From: Cladorrhinum sp. PSN259
Taxonomy: Eukaryota; Ascomycota; Sordariomycetes; Sordariales; Podosporaceae
Length of the DNA: 64,000 nucleotides
Assembly (NCBI GenBank): GCA_033725935.1
Contig: MU867124.1
Coordinates: forward strand, 1-64,000
Direction: 5' to 3'
Shown: piece after piece, positions 1 to 12,002 of the stretch
Layout: every line of letters begins with the position of its first letter
Position numbering within the stretch: position 1 is the stretch's first letter
Position numbers and translations under genes: made by a program
The notes under the pieces: model-generated
What the model was told of the DNA's origin: nothing
Databases searched by the model: none
Seen by the model: the letters and a program-made list of their open reading frames with translations, nothing else

Positions 1-24
1 GCTTGCTTTTCCTACTTCTTTTCT

Positions 25-26
<2 letters not shown>

Positions 27-105
<79 letters not shown>
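27..105. repeat. (GA)n microsatellite
   Basis: Uninterrupted GA dinucleotide repeat of about 39 units at the left edge of the window. It lies in non-coding sequence. Confidence 0.95.
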
Positions 106-107
<2 letters not shown>

Positions 108-1205
108 TTCACATTTTGATAATAGTGAAACTTACTATGGGCGGCCTTCTACTTGAAAACATATCGATTATCACCTACCTACTGGCCACCATCCATCTTG
201 GGCAGTGGAAATTTCTGATTAGTTTCGTGTGGTGATCATGCTGCTTCTGCGCCCACACCTTCCTGTGAGACCTCGTCGATCTCCCCTTTGGTTTCATCGG
301 GTGACACAATTTTGAAGCGTCGCGTAAGCCACATATTCGAGCAGAACGTAAGTCCCGCCACATCAGCAAGAACCCTGACAGGGGTCTAGATGAGATTGAC
401 ATCAAAATGAACGAGGGATACGAATAGCTGGTGCTTATCTATACCTACCGTCTTCGTATGGGTATGCTCAAGTGGTTTGATGTCCCGGGTTTGTTGAAAT
501 ATGCCGACTGGAGGACACCACATGAGCTACAACCTACATACATGGGACCCGGTGGGGGCTTCACTTTCTTACCTATCCTGAGCGCTGGTGTGTTTTAGTT
601 TATGGTTGATAAACTGGAGGTATGAAACCAAGAAGATTAGCTGAAATTATCATTGTTTTTAGAGGCGTACGGACTCGAGTTCAGTTGTGTCAGTTTCACT
701 GGCGCTCTTGAATTATTCTTCCGAGTCTGGATTGTTGCCTTTGCGTTTAAACAGACAGTAGAGGATATCTTTGATTGCTAAGAGGATAACTTAAGAGATG
801 AGAATGAGGAGGTGTCTTAGTAGATGTCTGAAGATATCGTGCTGGGTGGCTGTTAAGGTAAGCTGGGAGGGAGAAAAGAGGGAGAAAAGAGGGAGCACAT
901 GACCAAGGGGTTAATAATGGTAAGCTGTCGGGCTTTTCTTCAGCCTGGAAATAAGATAGTGAACGATAATGTCATAGTATCATGGCTCTTAAGGATGTTT
1001 GCTCGTTCGGGTATCAAGATCAACCTCGCCATCTGACCTATGCGCTGCCATGTGACGTGAATAACATAGATAATTGATTTCCGCTTATCCAAATCATAAT
1101 TTATACCAGCCTCTTAAATCTTCAGCTTGCCTCTGCATGCGCCTTCTATTTCGGAACAACCAAGCCGTTAAAACCCCCATGTATACTGTGTCCTGTAGAA
1201 TCCCG
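106..1205. other. intergenic, no gene seen
   Basis: About 1.1 kb with only short, unconvincing open frames on either strand. A short purine-rich direct repeat (GGGAGAAAAGA units) sits near 870-895. This is probably the 3' flank of the methyltransferase gene that ends at 1206. Confidence 0.5.
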
Positions 1206-2419
1206 CTATTCCGGCTTCTGCGCATACCAAAAATAAAAATAAAAATACCGATGCGCCCTATTATCCATCAACGCCTCCCTCACTTTTGCGCCCCAGACCT
1301 CCCTCTCCTCAGCCGACATCCCCATGGCAGCAAAGGCCTTTGACATGGTCGGCATGCTCTGTAGCGCCGTCTCCCTCATGTACAATCCCACCAACCGCAT
1401 CGTCTTGTCCCTCGGCCACACTCCCACGGGTACCTTTCGTTTCACGCAGGTAATATTGACGAACCCTGCCTTCTCCAAGAACTCTCCAACGTTGGCACCC
1501 CTATTCAGATCCATCCCAAATTTCCCCACCGCCTCGTTGCAAAGCAGATAAAACTCCCTCAGCACATCTTTGTCTGGGTCAGGTAAACTCCCATCGTCAC
1601 AATAAGGCATACCCACCGACTCTTGAAACTCTATCCAGCCGCCTGGTTTTAGATGTCTGTACAAAATCATCAGTCCAATATCCAGATCAACACACAAGGG
1701 TCCAAGAAAGGTGCTTACTGAAAAGTCTGATCACAACCCCTCTGCAAATCCCTCAACGTAAGCGCCATCCCCCTAAAATGAACAAAGTCCCACTCGCTCC
1801 CGCTGGCCCACTCATCTTCGAAATCATCAACCATGAACCTGACATTGGGAGGAACCCACTGCGGCTGTATAGGAGACAGGTCCAGACCCAGTATCTCGGC
1901 TCCGGGAAACAAATCGCCCATTTCTATGGCCCATATCCCCGTCCCAGTACCGACATCCATGATCTTTTGCGAGTTATCACCTATGGGCGCCAGAAAGAGC
2001 TTGCCGTCGGTCAACTCCATCATCATGGCGTGTTTCATGTCTTCTCGGTTCTGTTCCTGGTCGTCGTTCGGTATCGGGTACCGCCCGTATTTGTATGCGT
2101 GGTACCGCCGGCCGTTCTCGTACGAGTGATGGTATATGCTTGAGGTCACGGATGTTGAGGCGTTTGAGGCAGAGGAGGAGCCTTCCCAGCCTTCGGCTAG
2201 GAATTCGTCTTCTTCGGGTGCTCCATCTTCTACTTCTATCGTATCGGGGTTCCGGTGGTCTCCGTCTTCATGGTCATTGTCACTCCCGTGAGAAATAGCT
2301 TCGTCCTCTGGTGGCGGATCTGGGATGGGAGTCGCTGCTTTCGAGAATGGTCCTTTTGGTGTTGAGGGGTGACTTGTCTCTTCCCCAATTGGTCGGCTGG
2401 GATCCAAAAGACCGGACAT
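1206..2419 (-). CDS. LaeA-like SAM-dependent methyltransferase
   Basis: Class I S-adenosylmethionine-dependent methyltransferase of the fungal LaeA-like group, which includes nuclear regulators and secondary-metabolism methyltransferases. It has two exons, 2419-1719 and 1656-1206, with a 62-nt intron at 1657-1718 (GTAAGC donor, TACAG acceptor). Joining them gives an uninterrupted frame across DQTFQ-HLKPGGW of about 383 residues. The first 95 or so residues are acidic, Ser/Pro-rich and probably disordered. Motif I is DVGTGTGIWAIEMGD, followed by the acidic loop LGLDLSP and the post-motif HLKPGGWIEFQE typical of the family. The C-terminus ends in an aromatic-rich FYFYFWYAQKP. A role in methylating a small molecule or protein is inferred from the family; the substrate cannot be read from sequence. 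It stands alone, with over 2.5 kb of apparently empty DNA upstream. Confidence 0.85.
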
Positions 2420-5072
2420 GGCCGGCCCGGGGAAGAGGATTCAAAAGTACCGCAGTTTTGTAAAATCCGGATCGGCGTCAGGGGTTTGATTCGGTGCGCG
2501 TGTGTCGATGTCCTGCGGGGTGTGAGTATGCGGCGCGGTGAGAAGAATAGAAGAAGCTGTCACAGATCTCAGGGTATAAAAGGCTTGGAAGGAGGGTATT
2601 TGTTTGGGATGACGATGTTGAAAAACTGGCGAATTCCCGGATTTCCGGCAAACCAGACCGCACAAGGAATGCAAAAATGCGGTGGTGGGACGGAGACCCG
2701 GTGGCTATTATAAAACATTCATTTAATTATCCCATCGCGTGCCACCTCGGCGGGATACCAATCACCATCGCTTAGAAATGCTGTGGCGGCATGCTTTGGT
2801 GCAGTCCTGCTTTGGTAGCTGCAGCCTTTTTCTACCCTTTTCCTGTTGCAACACCATGAGAAACCACAGATGGGAATTCTCGGCTTTTTGGTTTCAAGCA
2901 TTTCCAGGCAAAAAAGATTTTGCGTAGGTCGATCTCTTCAGGCTATGGCCATGTGTGAACATGTGTGACGCAGCTTCTTCTCTCCAGCATCATCAATCTC
3001 CATCGGACAATTCGGATCCGCTCCGATTTTTTGGGCAAGTTCCTCTTTTCATCGTCTGGAGTGGGATTAAGCGAGGGAACTTTTGCATAAAGTGCTTGCC
3101 ATCCAAGAGGAAAAGAAAAACACCAGTCCTTTTATGGTCCAAATGCGGGTGATTTAAAAATGGAAACCGCAGAATGGCTTGGTGGTCCAATCAGAAACCA
3201 GTCAAGTGGATATTTTACTGCCCTTGATGTCTCTCAACCAGGAAATTTGTTTGGTTCTCTACTCGAGCCGTTGTAACGGCGGACGGGAGCAGTGTAACAT
3301 TGATATTGCGGTCCATATCTGGTCTGATCGAAATCTTCGAATCTTCTTTTGTTCCCGCTGATAACGTAGGTATTACATAACCTGAGTTGATCCAGCCACG
3401 GAGGCTTGCTTGAATGGGACTACATGGATTCTCCCGTCTCTCATTACGTGGCTGAAACTGACGGATGGGAAGAAGCTGTCTTGAGCCTGCTGCACAGTGA
3501 GACACTCCTGAGGAAGATGCAATGTGAAGATTCCCTAAAAGAGTAATTTCTGGTGTTAAGATTTGGTAGGCTCACTTCAGGTTTCAGGTGTAGTAGAGTC
3601 TCGACCCTACGGCCGGATTTTATCTATCTGGCTGATGGGATTTCCCAGCAATGCAAACAGCCATGTGAGAACTGTTGCGTATTTGACCATTTCACATGAG
3701 TGTTTAGAACCGAAACTCTGAGCTCTAGCGATGCATGGCAGTTCAGGGCTTTGGTGCGATTGCACACTGATTATCTTATCAATCCAGCAATCAAAAGTAT
3801 AATGATAACGAAAATTGATGACTTGGTTGTCAGTGTCCATATGGCTCAGGTGCGAAGGCGACAGGAAGAATGTCAAATAGTTTGGCGCATCTCAATCTTG
3901 AATACAAACACTAGAAAACATACTACACCTTGCCAAGCCGACTATAAATCATTTTTGGAGTAGTATGATCTGCTACAAGATACTTGTATATTGTATTCAT
4001 CATTGAGTTTTCCCTTGAGGAGCTGATGATTTCCCCTGAGGACCCTGAGGACCCTGAGGACCCTGAGGACCTTGAGAACCCGACGGTTGTGGCCGAGGAA
4101 GCTCGTGATCTCTTCCTGGAGCCAAGTCCTGGTGTGTGGATGCTGGGGTTCAGGGGCGAACGTTCTGTTAAGCTTCGGTCGTCAACTTCACCACTTGGTC
4201 GGCTTTTTTTATTTGTCCGTTGAGGGGCAAAAACGTCCATTGTATTTGGTTCTGGAATTCGACATGGGATTTTAGAGTTTCTGTTGCCCGTGCATGGTGT
4301 GGTGTGACACTTCTTGCCAGATCAGCACAAGGCCTTTTCGGCCCCAAACGCGATTGTCGGGGAAAACGGCCCATTCTGAGGACCAATGAGGCCAAAAACG
4401 CTCGCCAATTGCGGGTAAAGCTGGGGGCCAAGCCTGGCGATGCTGGGGAAGGGTTGAGGGCGTCCGGGGAAGCGGAGGCGCCCGCGCCTTTTGGTCCTCG
4501 GTTTTTGGTCCTCGGTTAACCCCACACTCATAGGACGATTTGCGGGGCACTGAAGGTGCGCTGAACAGACGAAACACACCACCTCACACCACATGCCGAA
4601 CCACTTCTTCTTGCCCAACGTCCCAAAACATGTGTGCTTGCAGGAGAATTACTTTATTTACGGCCTGACTCAACGGGATCGACGTCCGTTTTACCTTTTG
4701 CACCACTTCGAGAATCTTGACAGCCATATCCCACCCATGTATTAGAAAGACGCATCTATCCGAAGATTTGCATCAATCTGTCTCGCTGTGGCTCCATCTT
4801 CTCTCTCTTGTATCCACCCCCTCGTCTCTTGCCATCCTTGTCAACCATTTCCGGGTTTCCCGCTCGGCAACACATGCTACCAAGAATCTCGAAGGATATA
4901 AACATCTCGACGTCACGCCCCTCGATTGTTACTCTTTCTCTTTCTTCTCGGCATCATCTTTAGCGTCTGTTTCTTCTGCTCGCACAAGATACCCAATCTG
5001 TTTTTGGTACTACAACCAACCGTAACCCACCTACTTGATCCACCACCACTATAACACCATCATCAACAACAA
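2420..5072. other. long intergenic stretch, no gene supported
   Basis: About 2.65 kb between the methyltransferase and the small gene at 5073. Open frames here (for example 3923-4240 on the minus strand) lack start context, splice partners or recognisable motifs. A 9-bp tandem repeat lies at 4031-4072. The pyrimidine-rich, CAAC-rich sequence at 4980-5070 looks like the promoter and 5' leader of the gene that follows. Confidence 0.45.
4031..4072. repeat. 9-bp tandem repeat, about 4 copies
   Basis: Four near-perfect copies of a 9-bp unit (CCCTGAGGA). The unit length is a multiple of three. It would read Pro-Glu-Asp on the plus strand or Ser-Ser-Gly on the minus strand, but neither frame has other coding support. 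Confidence 0.85.
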
Positions 5073-5468
5073 TGTCTCGTCAACAACCATCCCGTCTCCT
5101 GTCTACCTCGGCTCGCGTGTACCCACCATACCTGCCCTACCTCACCACTGCGGCAGCCCGGCCTTCGCCCGTGGCCAAGAACATTAGATGGTATTTACTC
5201 GTCTCGCTCCTTACATATATGACATGGTCTCCCTAACATTACCGCCCCCCTGAAAAGGCTTCCACCTCTTGCAGGAGTTGTTGCTGCCGGCTACGCCGTC
5301 GTCTCCTACCGAGGAGCTCAGATCGAGAAACAAATGGCGGCTGCGGAGCAGGCGGACCTTGCGAGGCGACGGAACAACATGGCCCTGGCGGACGCATACG
5401 GGGACCGAAGCAGCCTGGAGGAACTCGAGCGGGCCATGAGGGTGTACGAGGCGCAGCAGAAAGCCTAA
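5073..5468 (+). CDS. small probable mitochondrial protein, unknown function
   Basis: Two-exon gene of about 110 residues. Exon 1 (about 5073-5190) starts at an ATG in an A-rich leader and is rich in Arg, Ser and Ala with almost no acidic residues, like a mitochondrial targeting presequence. The donor is GTATTT at 5191. The acceptor is either AG at 5256-5257 or CAG at 5272-5274, and the exact exon-1 frame decides between them. Exon 2 encodes a short hydrophobic segment (VVAAGYAVVSY, possible single membrane span) and then a charged helix (roughly QIEKQMAAAEQADLARRRNN) ending in LERAMRVYEAQQKA. This resembles small inner-membrane or respiratory-complex-associated proteins, but no family was recognised. 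The call rests on signal-like composition and plausible splicing. Confidence 0.55.
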
Positions 5469-8400
5469 TTGGAAATGGTATAATGCGGGGTTCATTGACA
5501 TGATGAATGGGGTGGAGGACTGGGGGGTCAATGGGTCGGTTGGTTCTCTCTGGGTTTGGTTCTGGTTTTGTTGGATGATATCCGGCCGGCGTTCTTGGGA
5601 AAGGGAACATTTGCATCTGCATGATGAGATGGATATGATGGGATTTACATGCGGTTTCATGACAACTGCAATGAGTTTTGGTGTTTTGGAGTTTTGGATT
5701 GGGAAATGCAACCGGCATTGGTGGAAATCTATTTTTTACAATAAATATAATGAACAATTTTGATCAGTTTTTTGTGTCCCTGGACACCGAGTGAAGGCAT
5801 CGTCAGTGGACGGGAGTTCATCTGGCCGCCGAGTGTTACACATCTAACCATAACCACTATAACACTCAACTGCTCAAGACCCGGAAGAACCATCAATCTT
5901 GTAAAAGAAACCTTGTGCGATGAGGGATTTGTCTGCCTGTTGTGCATCAGAATCCGAGTCACAAAAGCTGTGCTGTAGTGTAAGACTGCAGGTGAGCTGT
6001 CATGATTCCATCCTGCCTCCCCCCCACCCCCCCTTGAAGGCAAATCCTCCTGATTCCTTCCATCTTGGTGCCAAGCCAATCATGAGATAAGGTTGGAAGA
6101 CGCTCGACATTAGCGTCCTACGATGGACAGGCGCACAGGGCGCTACCTAGCTCCTCATCATGCTCCTCAGCGCGCCTCCTCAGCTTCCAAGGTTTACCTG
6201 AGTGGCTCACTTCCCCGCATTTATCTACTGTACGCCCCCCAATCCCATCACATGCATTAGCCGGTGTAACACACCCTACATTACCTTTCTTTTGCTGTCA
6301 TGTTCATCTCGGTTTGTCAGCTCGCTGTGGTTTTGAGTAAAACTTTTGAAAGGGGGGCAAATGCTTTTAATTGGCATTGAAATTAAAGTGAAAAACCGAG
6401 ATTGTGAAAATTTTCGTGATGAATGTTTCATAAACCTTGTATTTCTTCAAACTTTGACAATGAATGATACCAAAATTAATGTCGAGACGACGTATGTTGG
6501 ATAGTTTCCAGTTTCAAAAACGCCGATATCGCTCTCTAACTAACTACATAACTTGTACTCGTCATTTTATTAACCTTGTTTTTTTCTTCATGTTGATCAT
6601 CAACCATGCCCATTCATCCATCCATCCCGTCCCGTCTCATTGTGCTGTTGATCTTTTCCAACTACCCGGTTAAGAGTTTCTGGAAACTTGAAGCATAATT
6701 GTAGATCACCGCCCAACCTTTTTTTTTTGGGGGGGCGGGGGGTTAGTTAGTGAGTTGGGATTGCAAGCATCACAATCAAGGTTCAAAAAGTTGTGTCAGA
6801 GTGGTAGTGCGCCTACCCGTGTACATACCTTCCCCACCCCCAAAACTACACTACAGTTAATCCGACAACCAACAACACAACTAATTAGGTAGAGACTAAA
6901 GTACCAAATATCACTGTGGGAGGACGGAAGGACGCAACGCAACGCCACGTACCACATTTTTGGTGAGTTTGTTACTATGTGTTTTTGTTATTGTTGTTGT
7001 TCCGCACTTTGGAAGGCAGACAACGCCGGGCAGAGACAAGAATTGAAAAGGCAAAGCGGAATACTTTCCACTCTCTCACTGGTTTCGTGTCCCCCCTCCC
7101 CTTATCCGACGGATGCTGGCATAGGTACAGTAAGACAGGAGAACGTAAAAATCTTGGCAGTAAATCCCTCAGATTTTTTCTTCTTCTTCACGTTTTTAAT
7201 CCTGTATAGCTGATTATTGATACCTTTTCTTTTCTTTTTCGTGTGTCTTTTTCGTGCGTCCGTAAGAAGACTGTGATATACTTGCAGGTCATGCAGCAAG
7301 GGTGCCTTGCCACAGAATGTGGTCGTGTTGTGGTTTTTGGCATGTCGTGCAACTGATTGGGAGGCTGTGTGTTGTGTGGATGTTTGTTGCGCCGAGAAGG
7401 AGTTACGGCGGCGTGGGCGGAATTAAGAGTGAATTTTTGGAGATTTTGGAGATTTTGGAGAGTTTGGAGATTTGAGATTTGAGATTTGAGATTGGTCTCT
7501 CTGTTGGGACCAGTGAGAGTTGGGGAGGGGACAACGTGGGTGAGAAACTGGAACTAATTACATACTTGTCAACGAGAGCGGGGGGGTGAAAGCTGAAATG
7601 GCCGTACGGCTCGGGGTATCTCTGGGCGAAGCTAACGACCTCGAACAAAAGAGAAAACGGGGTTTAAAAGCCTGGGGAGAGCGTTTTACTACCGTTTGTC
7701 GGTAGGGGTATTGTTTGATGGTGTGGGGGATGGATGAGGTAGGTGTGGTGAGCTCAAACTGGACAGACTTGTTGCACACTTGATTCAGAAACCCAGGTGG
7801 TTTTCAGCTTTGTGAAATGCCCTTCAGTACGACATGAAACGCATTTATATGACTTGGACTGTCTTGGAAAGTCTCGGACGTGCCGAAACAGGGTCCCTTA
7901 ACCCGTGCTACCCCAAGACCCTGAATTCCATCGTGACTGACCACGCAACACACATCACAATTCTGGCTGGTCTACTATATAATCCATATGGATACCTACG
8001 GTTTCGCCTTGGAGGTTGGCAATCCCTGAGATTCTATGGTGCTGGGGTTCCCTGATCGATAACCAGCCCCAGGCTGAAAATCAGGTGGGGACAGAAACGG
8101 GGGTTACTCGAAAGTAAACACAGACGTGGGTGGCGAGAGAAGGGGCTGCGAGGGCGAAGTGTCGTTCCTTGGGGCATCTTGGGCGACAGTCGATGACGGC
8201 CGCCGATCTCTCCTGCCTTAGCCTTCAAGTTCTAAGGACGTGAGAATTACTGCTTAAATCCTCGGAAAGATCGCACCTTAGTAACTCCCGTCTCTAAAGT
8301 CCTTTCCGTATCCTAATTGCATTCGACCCCTGTTTTTTACTTGTCCGACAACTACTAATCCTTTTCATCAAAAAAGGTACCCAAGGTCCCTTTACCTTGG

Positions 8401-8943
8401 AACAGAAATACCGGCCCGAAAAAAATCCCGTCGGACACAAGGCAGTTAGGCTGAGCCCGGCGCGGTTATATAGGAGTCACTGCAAATCGGCACGCAACTA
8501 TAAAGTTCGCTAACAAATAGGAAAGGTTGTAGATGGATTACTGTAAAACTTACTAGTCTGGATACATAGGTGCTCTTAACGAGACCCTTAACGAACCATC
8601 ATCATCTTGCACGAAATTCAATCCAAAAAGGTTTCTCAACCACTTAAAAGTTTGTTCAAATGAAGCTAAATACTAGTCACCCCTGAAAAGGGGCCACCAA
8701 ACAAGAAGCTATCTACCAAAAAAATTGGCCCCAAAACCAAATTCTCCTCCAATGAAGAATCAAAGTAGTGTTTTTGTGACTGATAATTATCATCACACTT
8801 AGACTTTTTGTGCCAAATACACGAGCGTCTGAAAGAATCCTGGTTCCGTCTCAAGCAAGACAAAAGAAAGATTGCACCATTCCTCCCCATCTCGTTGTCA
8901 ACATTCAGAGGTAATCCTCAACCCCTCTACTTCTTAAATCCGC
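5469..8943. other. 3.5-kb intergenic stretch, no gene supported
   Basis: No convincing gene on either strand. It contains pyrimidine/purine tracts (for example poly-T then poly-G near 6720-6740), short tandem repeats near 7436-7494 and AT-rich patches. Open frames are short and do not join across plausible introns into a recognisable protein. Confidence 0.45.
7436..7494. repeat. short tandem repeats (GATTTTGGA and GAGATTT units)
   Basis: About three copies of a GATTTTGGA-like 9-mer run directly into about four copies of the heptamer GAGATTT. The sequence is non-coding. Confidence 0.8.
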
Positions 8944-9735
8944 TTAATCGTCAGTGGGGCGCGGGACGCGAGTAAAGCTCTTGGTAGGGCGAGGAGGACG
9001 AGAAGTGAGGGTGGGCACTGGCAGGGTTGGCTTGGGGGGCAGAGCAGTGGGGGCTGACTTAGTAGGGCGAGGTGGGCGGGCAGTGCGAGTTGAGACCGGC
9101 TTGGTGGGCTTGGGAGGAAGACCGGTAGGAGCGGACTTGGTGGGCCGGGGAGGGAGACCGGTAGGAGCGGACTTGGTGGGCCGGGGAGGGAGACCGGTAG
9201 GAGCGGACTTGGTGGGCCGGGGAGGGAGCCCGGTGGGAGCGGACTTGGTTGGCTTGGGAGGCGGGGCAGGAGCGGACTTGGTTGGCTTGGGCTCGGGCTC
9301 ATCACGGGGAACAGCCTTGGTTGGCTTGGGGGGCGGGGGAGGAGCCGACTTTGTCGGACGAGGAGGACGAGACGAGCGGGTTGGGACCGGCTTGGTGGGC
9401 CTGGGAGGAAGGCTTCCAGTGGGTTTAGGGGGAAGTGACGGCTTGGGAGGAAGGCTTCCAGTGGGTTTAGGGGGAAGTGACGGCTTGGGAGGAAGGCTTC
9501 CAGTAGGTCTAGGCGGAAGGGATGGAGCCGGCTTCGTGGGCTTCGCAGAGCGGGTGGGCTTAGGAGGAACCACAACGGACCTGGTCGGGGGGACAAAGGT
9601 CGGGTGCGGAGCGCCAGAAGGAGGAACCCGGGTACGGGTCTCGACGAGGGCAGCCTCGCCGTCAGCAACGGGGACGGCGACGGCCTGCTGGATGGCCGCA
9701 GCAGCAGCGAGGAGAGTGAAGAGGATGCGAGTCAT
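8944..9735 (-). CDS. secreted proline-rich tandem-repeat protein
   Basis: Single-exon gene for a 263-residue protein. The start at 9735 is followed by a classic signal peptide (MTRILFTLLAAAAAIQQAVA, cleavage near residue 20). The mature protein is almost entirely Pro, Lys, Thr and Ser. Two repeat families are visible: a 14-residue SLPPKP/TGS unit (about three copies, residues 70-115) and a 12-residue TKSAPTGLPPRP unit (four near-identical copies, residues 170-220). Lysine-proline-threonine triplets recur throughout. It has no cysteines, no catalytic motif and no GPI-anchor signal. The composition resembles extensin-like or cell-wall-associated proline-rich proteins, or a repeat-containing secreted effector; which of these cannot be decided here. 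The nucleotide repeats are long and nearly identical, so copy number is likely to vary between strains. Confidence 0.8.
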   Translation of the reverse strand: MTRILFTLLAAAAAIQQAVAVPVADGEAALVETRTRVPPSGAPHPTFVPPTRSVVVPPKPTRSAKPTKPAPSLPPRPTGSLPPKPSLPPKPTGSLPPKPSLPPKPTGSLPPRPTKPVPTRSSRPPRPTKSAPPPPPKPTKAVPRDEPEPKPTKSAPAPPPKPTKSAPTGLPPRPTKSAPTGLPPRPTKSAPTGLPPRPTKSAPTGLPPKPTKPVSTRTARPPRPTKSAPTALPPKPTLPVPTLTSRPPRPTKSFTRVPRPTDD

Positions 9736-12002
9736 CTTGAAAGACTGTCTTGGGGTGCCTGAGATGATTGACTGAAGCTGAGTTGGCTGTCCTGGAAAAG
9801 TAGAGATGATTTAGGACGGCTGAAGCTGATGTTTATATAGTCAAAGGAGCACCACATGAAGCAACCCCAATGCTCGAACCCCTCCTCATCTGTAACTATG
9901 TCGCCATGATGACCATCGTTGATGCTGATGCGTAGCCGCAAGCGAGCCAAGAAAGTCGATATTGAAATTGCAACCTAGTGTAGTCAAAGTCTTCAGGATC
10001 GCCAGATCATCTCATCAAAAAAACCCTGGCCCTGAGTGCTAGAAGTGAATGTTGATCTTGAGGCGACTCAATAGAGTGGTACAAGAATATTAAATTCAAG
10101 CCTCAATATAGTTGGAACTGGTAAATGATTCAGCAATTTGGGATGCCGTGAGGAGTAACGTCGTTCCCGGTAAATATGGGGACCGGTGCCGCTGTGGGTA
10201 ATCTTCCACCCAACGAGGGAGAAATCGCTTGCGCAAGCTACATGTCGCGATCAGTGAGTGAATATCGTCAGTTGTAAATAACCGGCCGGGTGCAATTCAT
10301 GTAGAGAGCCATGTTCTTTTCTTAGACAAGCCATAGTACCGCGAACCCGGTCAACTGCTATGCGGGCCGTTGAGCACGCCACAGGTGCAAATTTGTGCCT
10401 TCAACAACATCAGATCTTGACCTTTTGTCAACTCCAGAGCTGGAAAATAGTCTTCTCTCGGGATTGACATTGACTGCTAGTGTGGGTGACAAGCTGAGCA
10501 GGACAAGGTGACAACCGGAAAGCTTGACCTGCCTTTAGCCACCCAAGTGCCGGCCGATAAGGCAGCGGACATGTACACCCAGTTGGGATCCGGGGGATTC
10601 TAGACCGCCATGGAATTGTGGGGGAGACTGTGGCCGTGCGAGATGAGGTCGACGTAAGCTTATCCGGGGGCGCATATGACAAGTAGAAGTGAAGATGAGG
10701 GTTGGGTCGTGCTTGGAACGCATCTCGCGTCTTGCATCCGTCTTCCAGGTTGCGCCAAGGTGGCTGGCAAGACCGACCGATGGCCAAATGCCCAGAGTCT
10801 CTGTTTACCCGTGACGCTAGAGCACGATTTCCAAGAACCTCAAGCCCGTGGTATATTTCTCCGAGTTGCCAATGTGGCCAGGAAGAGCATAGAGGACACG
10901 GCGCCTGATTATCACCCGTCTGCTTCGTCATCGCCCAAGACCTCACCCGATACGTGGGCTTCGAAGTTTTATCGTTGCCAGGTACCGCGCGCACGAACGG
11001 GAGTCTGCCGGTACTTGTTAGTGACGGCTGACAACAAAGACGATGACACCCACTTTCGGTTCCGGGGAGCCAAGTAGAAAAGAGCCATGTCACATCATGG
11101 TGCAACTTGGTGTGGCCTCAGATATCGCTTCGCTGCAGAATCCACGCGGTTCCGTGGCTGATGAGGGGACGGGATCGGACGGTATTGGATGGGATCGATC
11201 ATCCAGGTCGAGACCTCGCCGAGGCTAAAGTGAAGGGCATCCAATGCGGGGAAAGACCTGTAGAGCGTTGAAGACGGAAGAGTGCAGAGAAGATGGTTGC
11301 AGGCTCGCAAGCGTTGCCCACATCCCGAAGATGGGCAAACGGCGGACCTGAGTCCGGGGTCAACGCGCAGAAATTTTGAATGATCACCACAAAGATGAAA
11401 GGGGAAAGGGAATGGAACCGACCAAGATTTGGAAAACCTTGGTTGATGTTGGGGAACCCCTGTCGCAGATTGCACACACTTCCGTGCCAAGAAAGGAAAC
11501 AACCCCCCTCCGAGTCACTTCTCTGAGCGGTTATCAATACCTGGACGGGAAACTAGCCAGGTATGTTCCGTCTCGTGCCTGCCAGTATAATCTCGTCTCC
11601 TCTTGCCAGAATTTGTTCGAAACAAAAGGACGACGAATGGAATCCGATGGATGAGCTCCAAAAGGCGGATTGTGCTGCACTGGAAAGGGGGGAAGCAACG
11701 TCACATACCATCACCTGACGACATGCTTTGAATGTTCAGAAACTTCAACGAGCGATAGAATTCTACGTGAACTTCCACTACCCAAGTGAAATACAAGCTT
11801 AATATGTGACAAATGAATCAGAATCGTTGGCCAAGAAAGAGGGAGAAACAAACGGAACATGAAAAGTCTAACCTCTGACCTCGAGACTAAGTCTTCACCC
11901 AGTGTTGGATCATAGATATACGGAGCAGATCCACCCTGGGCCCGTACTTGAATGCCGTGATTGCTTCCAAGAATTATGAAAAGAGGCAAGACAAGAAAAA
12001 GA
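9736..12002. other. 2.3-kb intergenic stretch, no gene supported
   Basis: Several overlapping open frames of 60-225 codons occur on both strands around 10428-11537. None has a signal peptide, domain motif or splice logic, and overlap on opposite strands argues against coding. The left part is the probable promoter of the proline-rich protein. Confidence 0.4.

Noticed and set aside
3923..4240. 105-codon minus-strand frame with Ser-Ser-Gly repeats
   Set aside because: Repeat-driven frame with no start context or homology; kept only as a repeat.
8954..9775. 273-codon plus-strand frame opposite the proline-rich gene
   Set aside because: Gly/Arg-rich shadow of the repeat gene on the other strand, with no signal peptide.
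10428..11105. 225-codon open frame on the minus strand
   Set aside because: No signal peptide, motif or splice partner; overlaps a 133-codon frame on the other strand. Composition is not protein-like.
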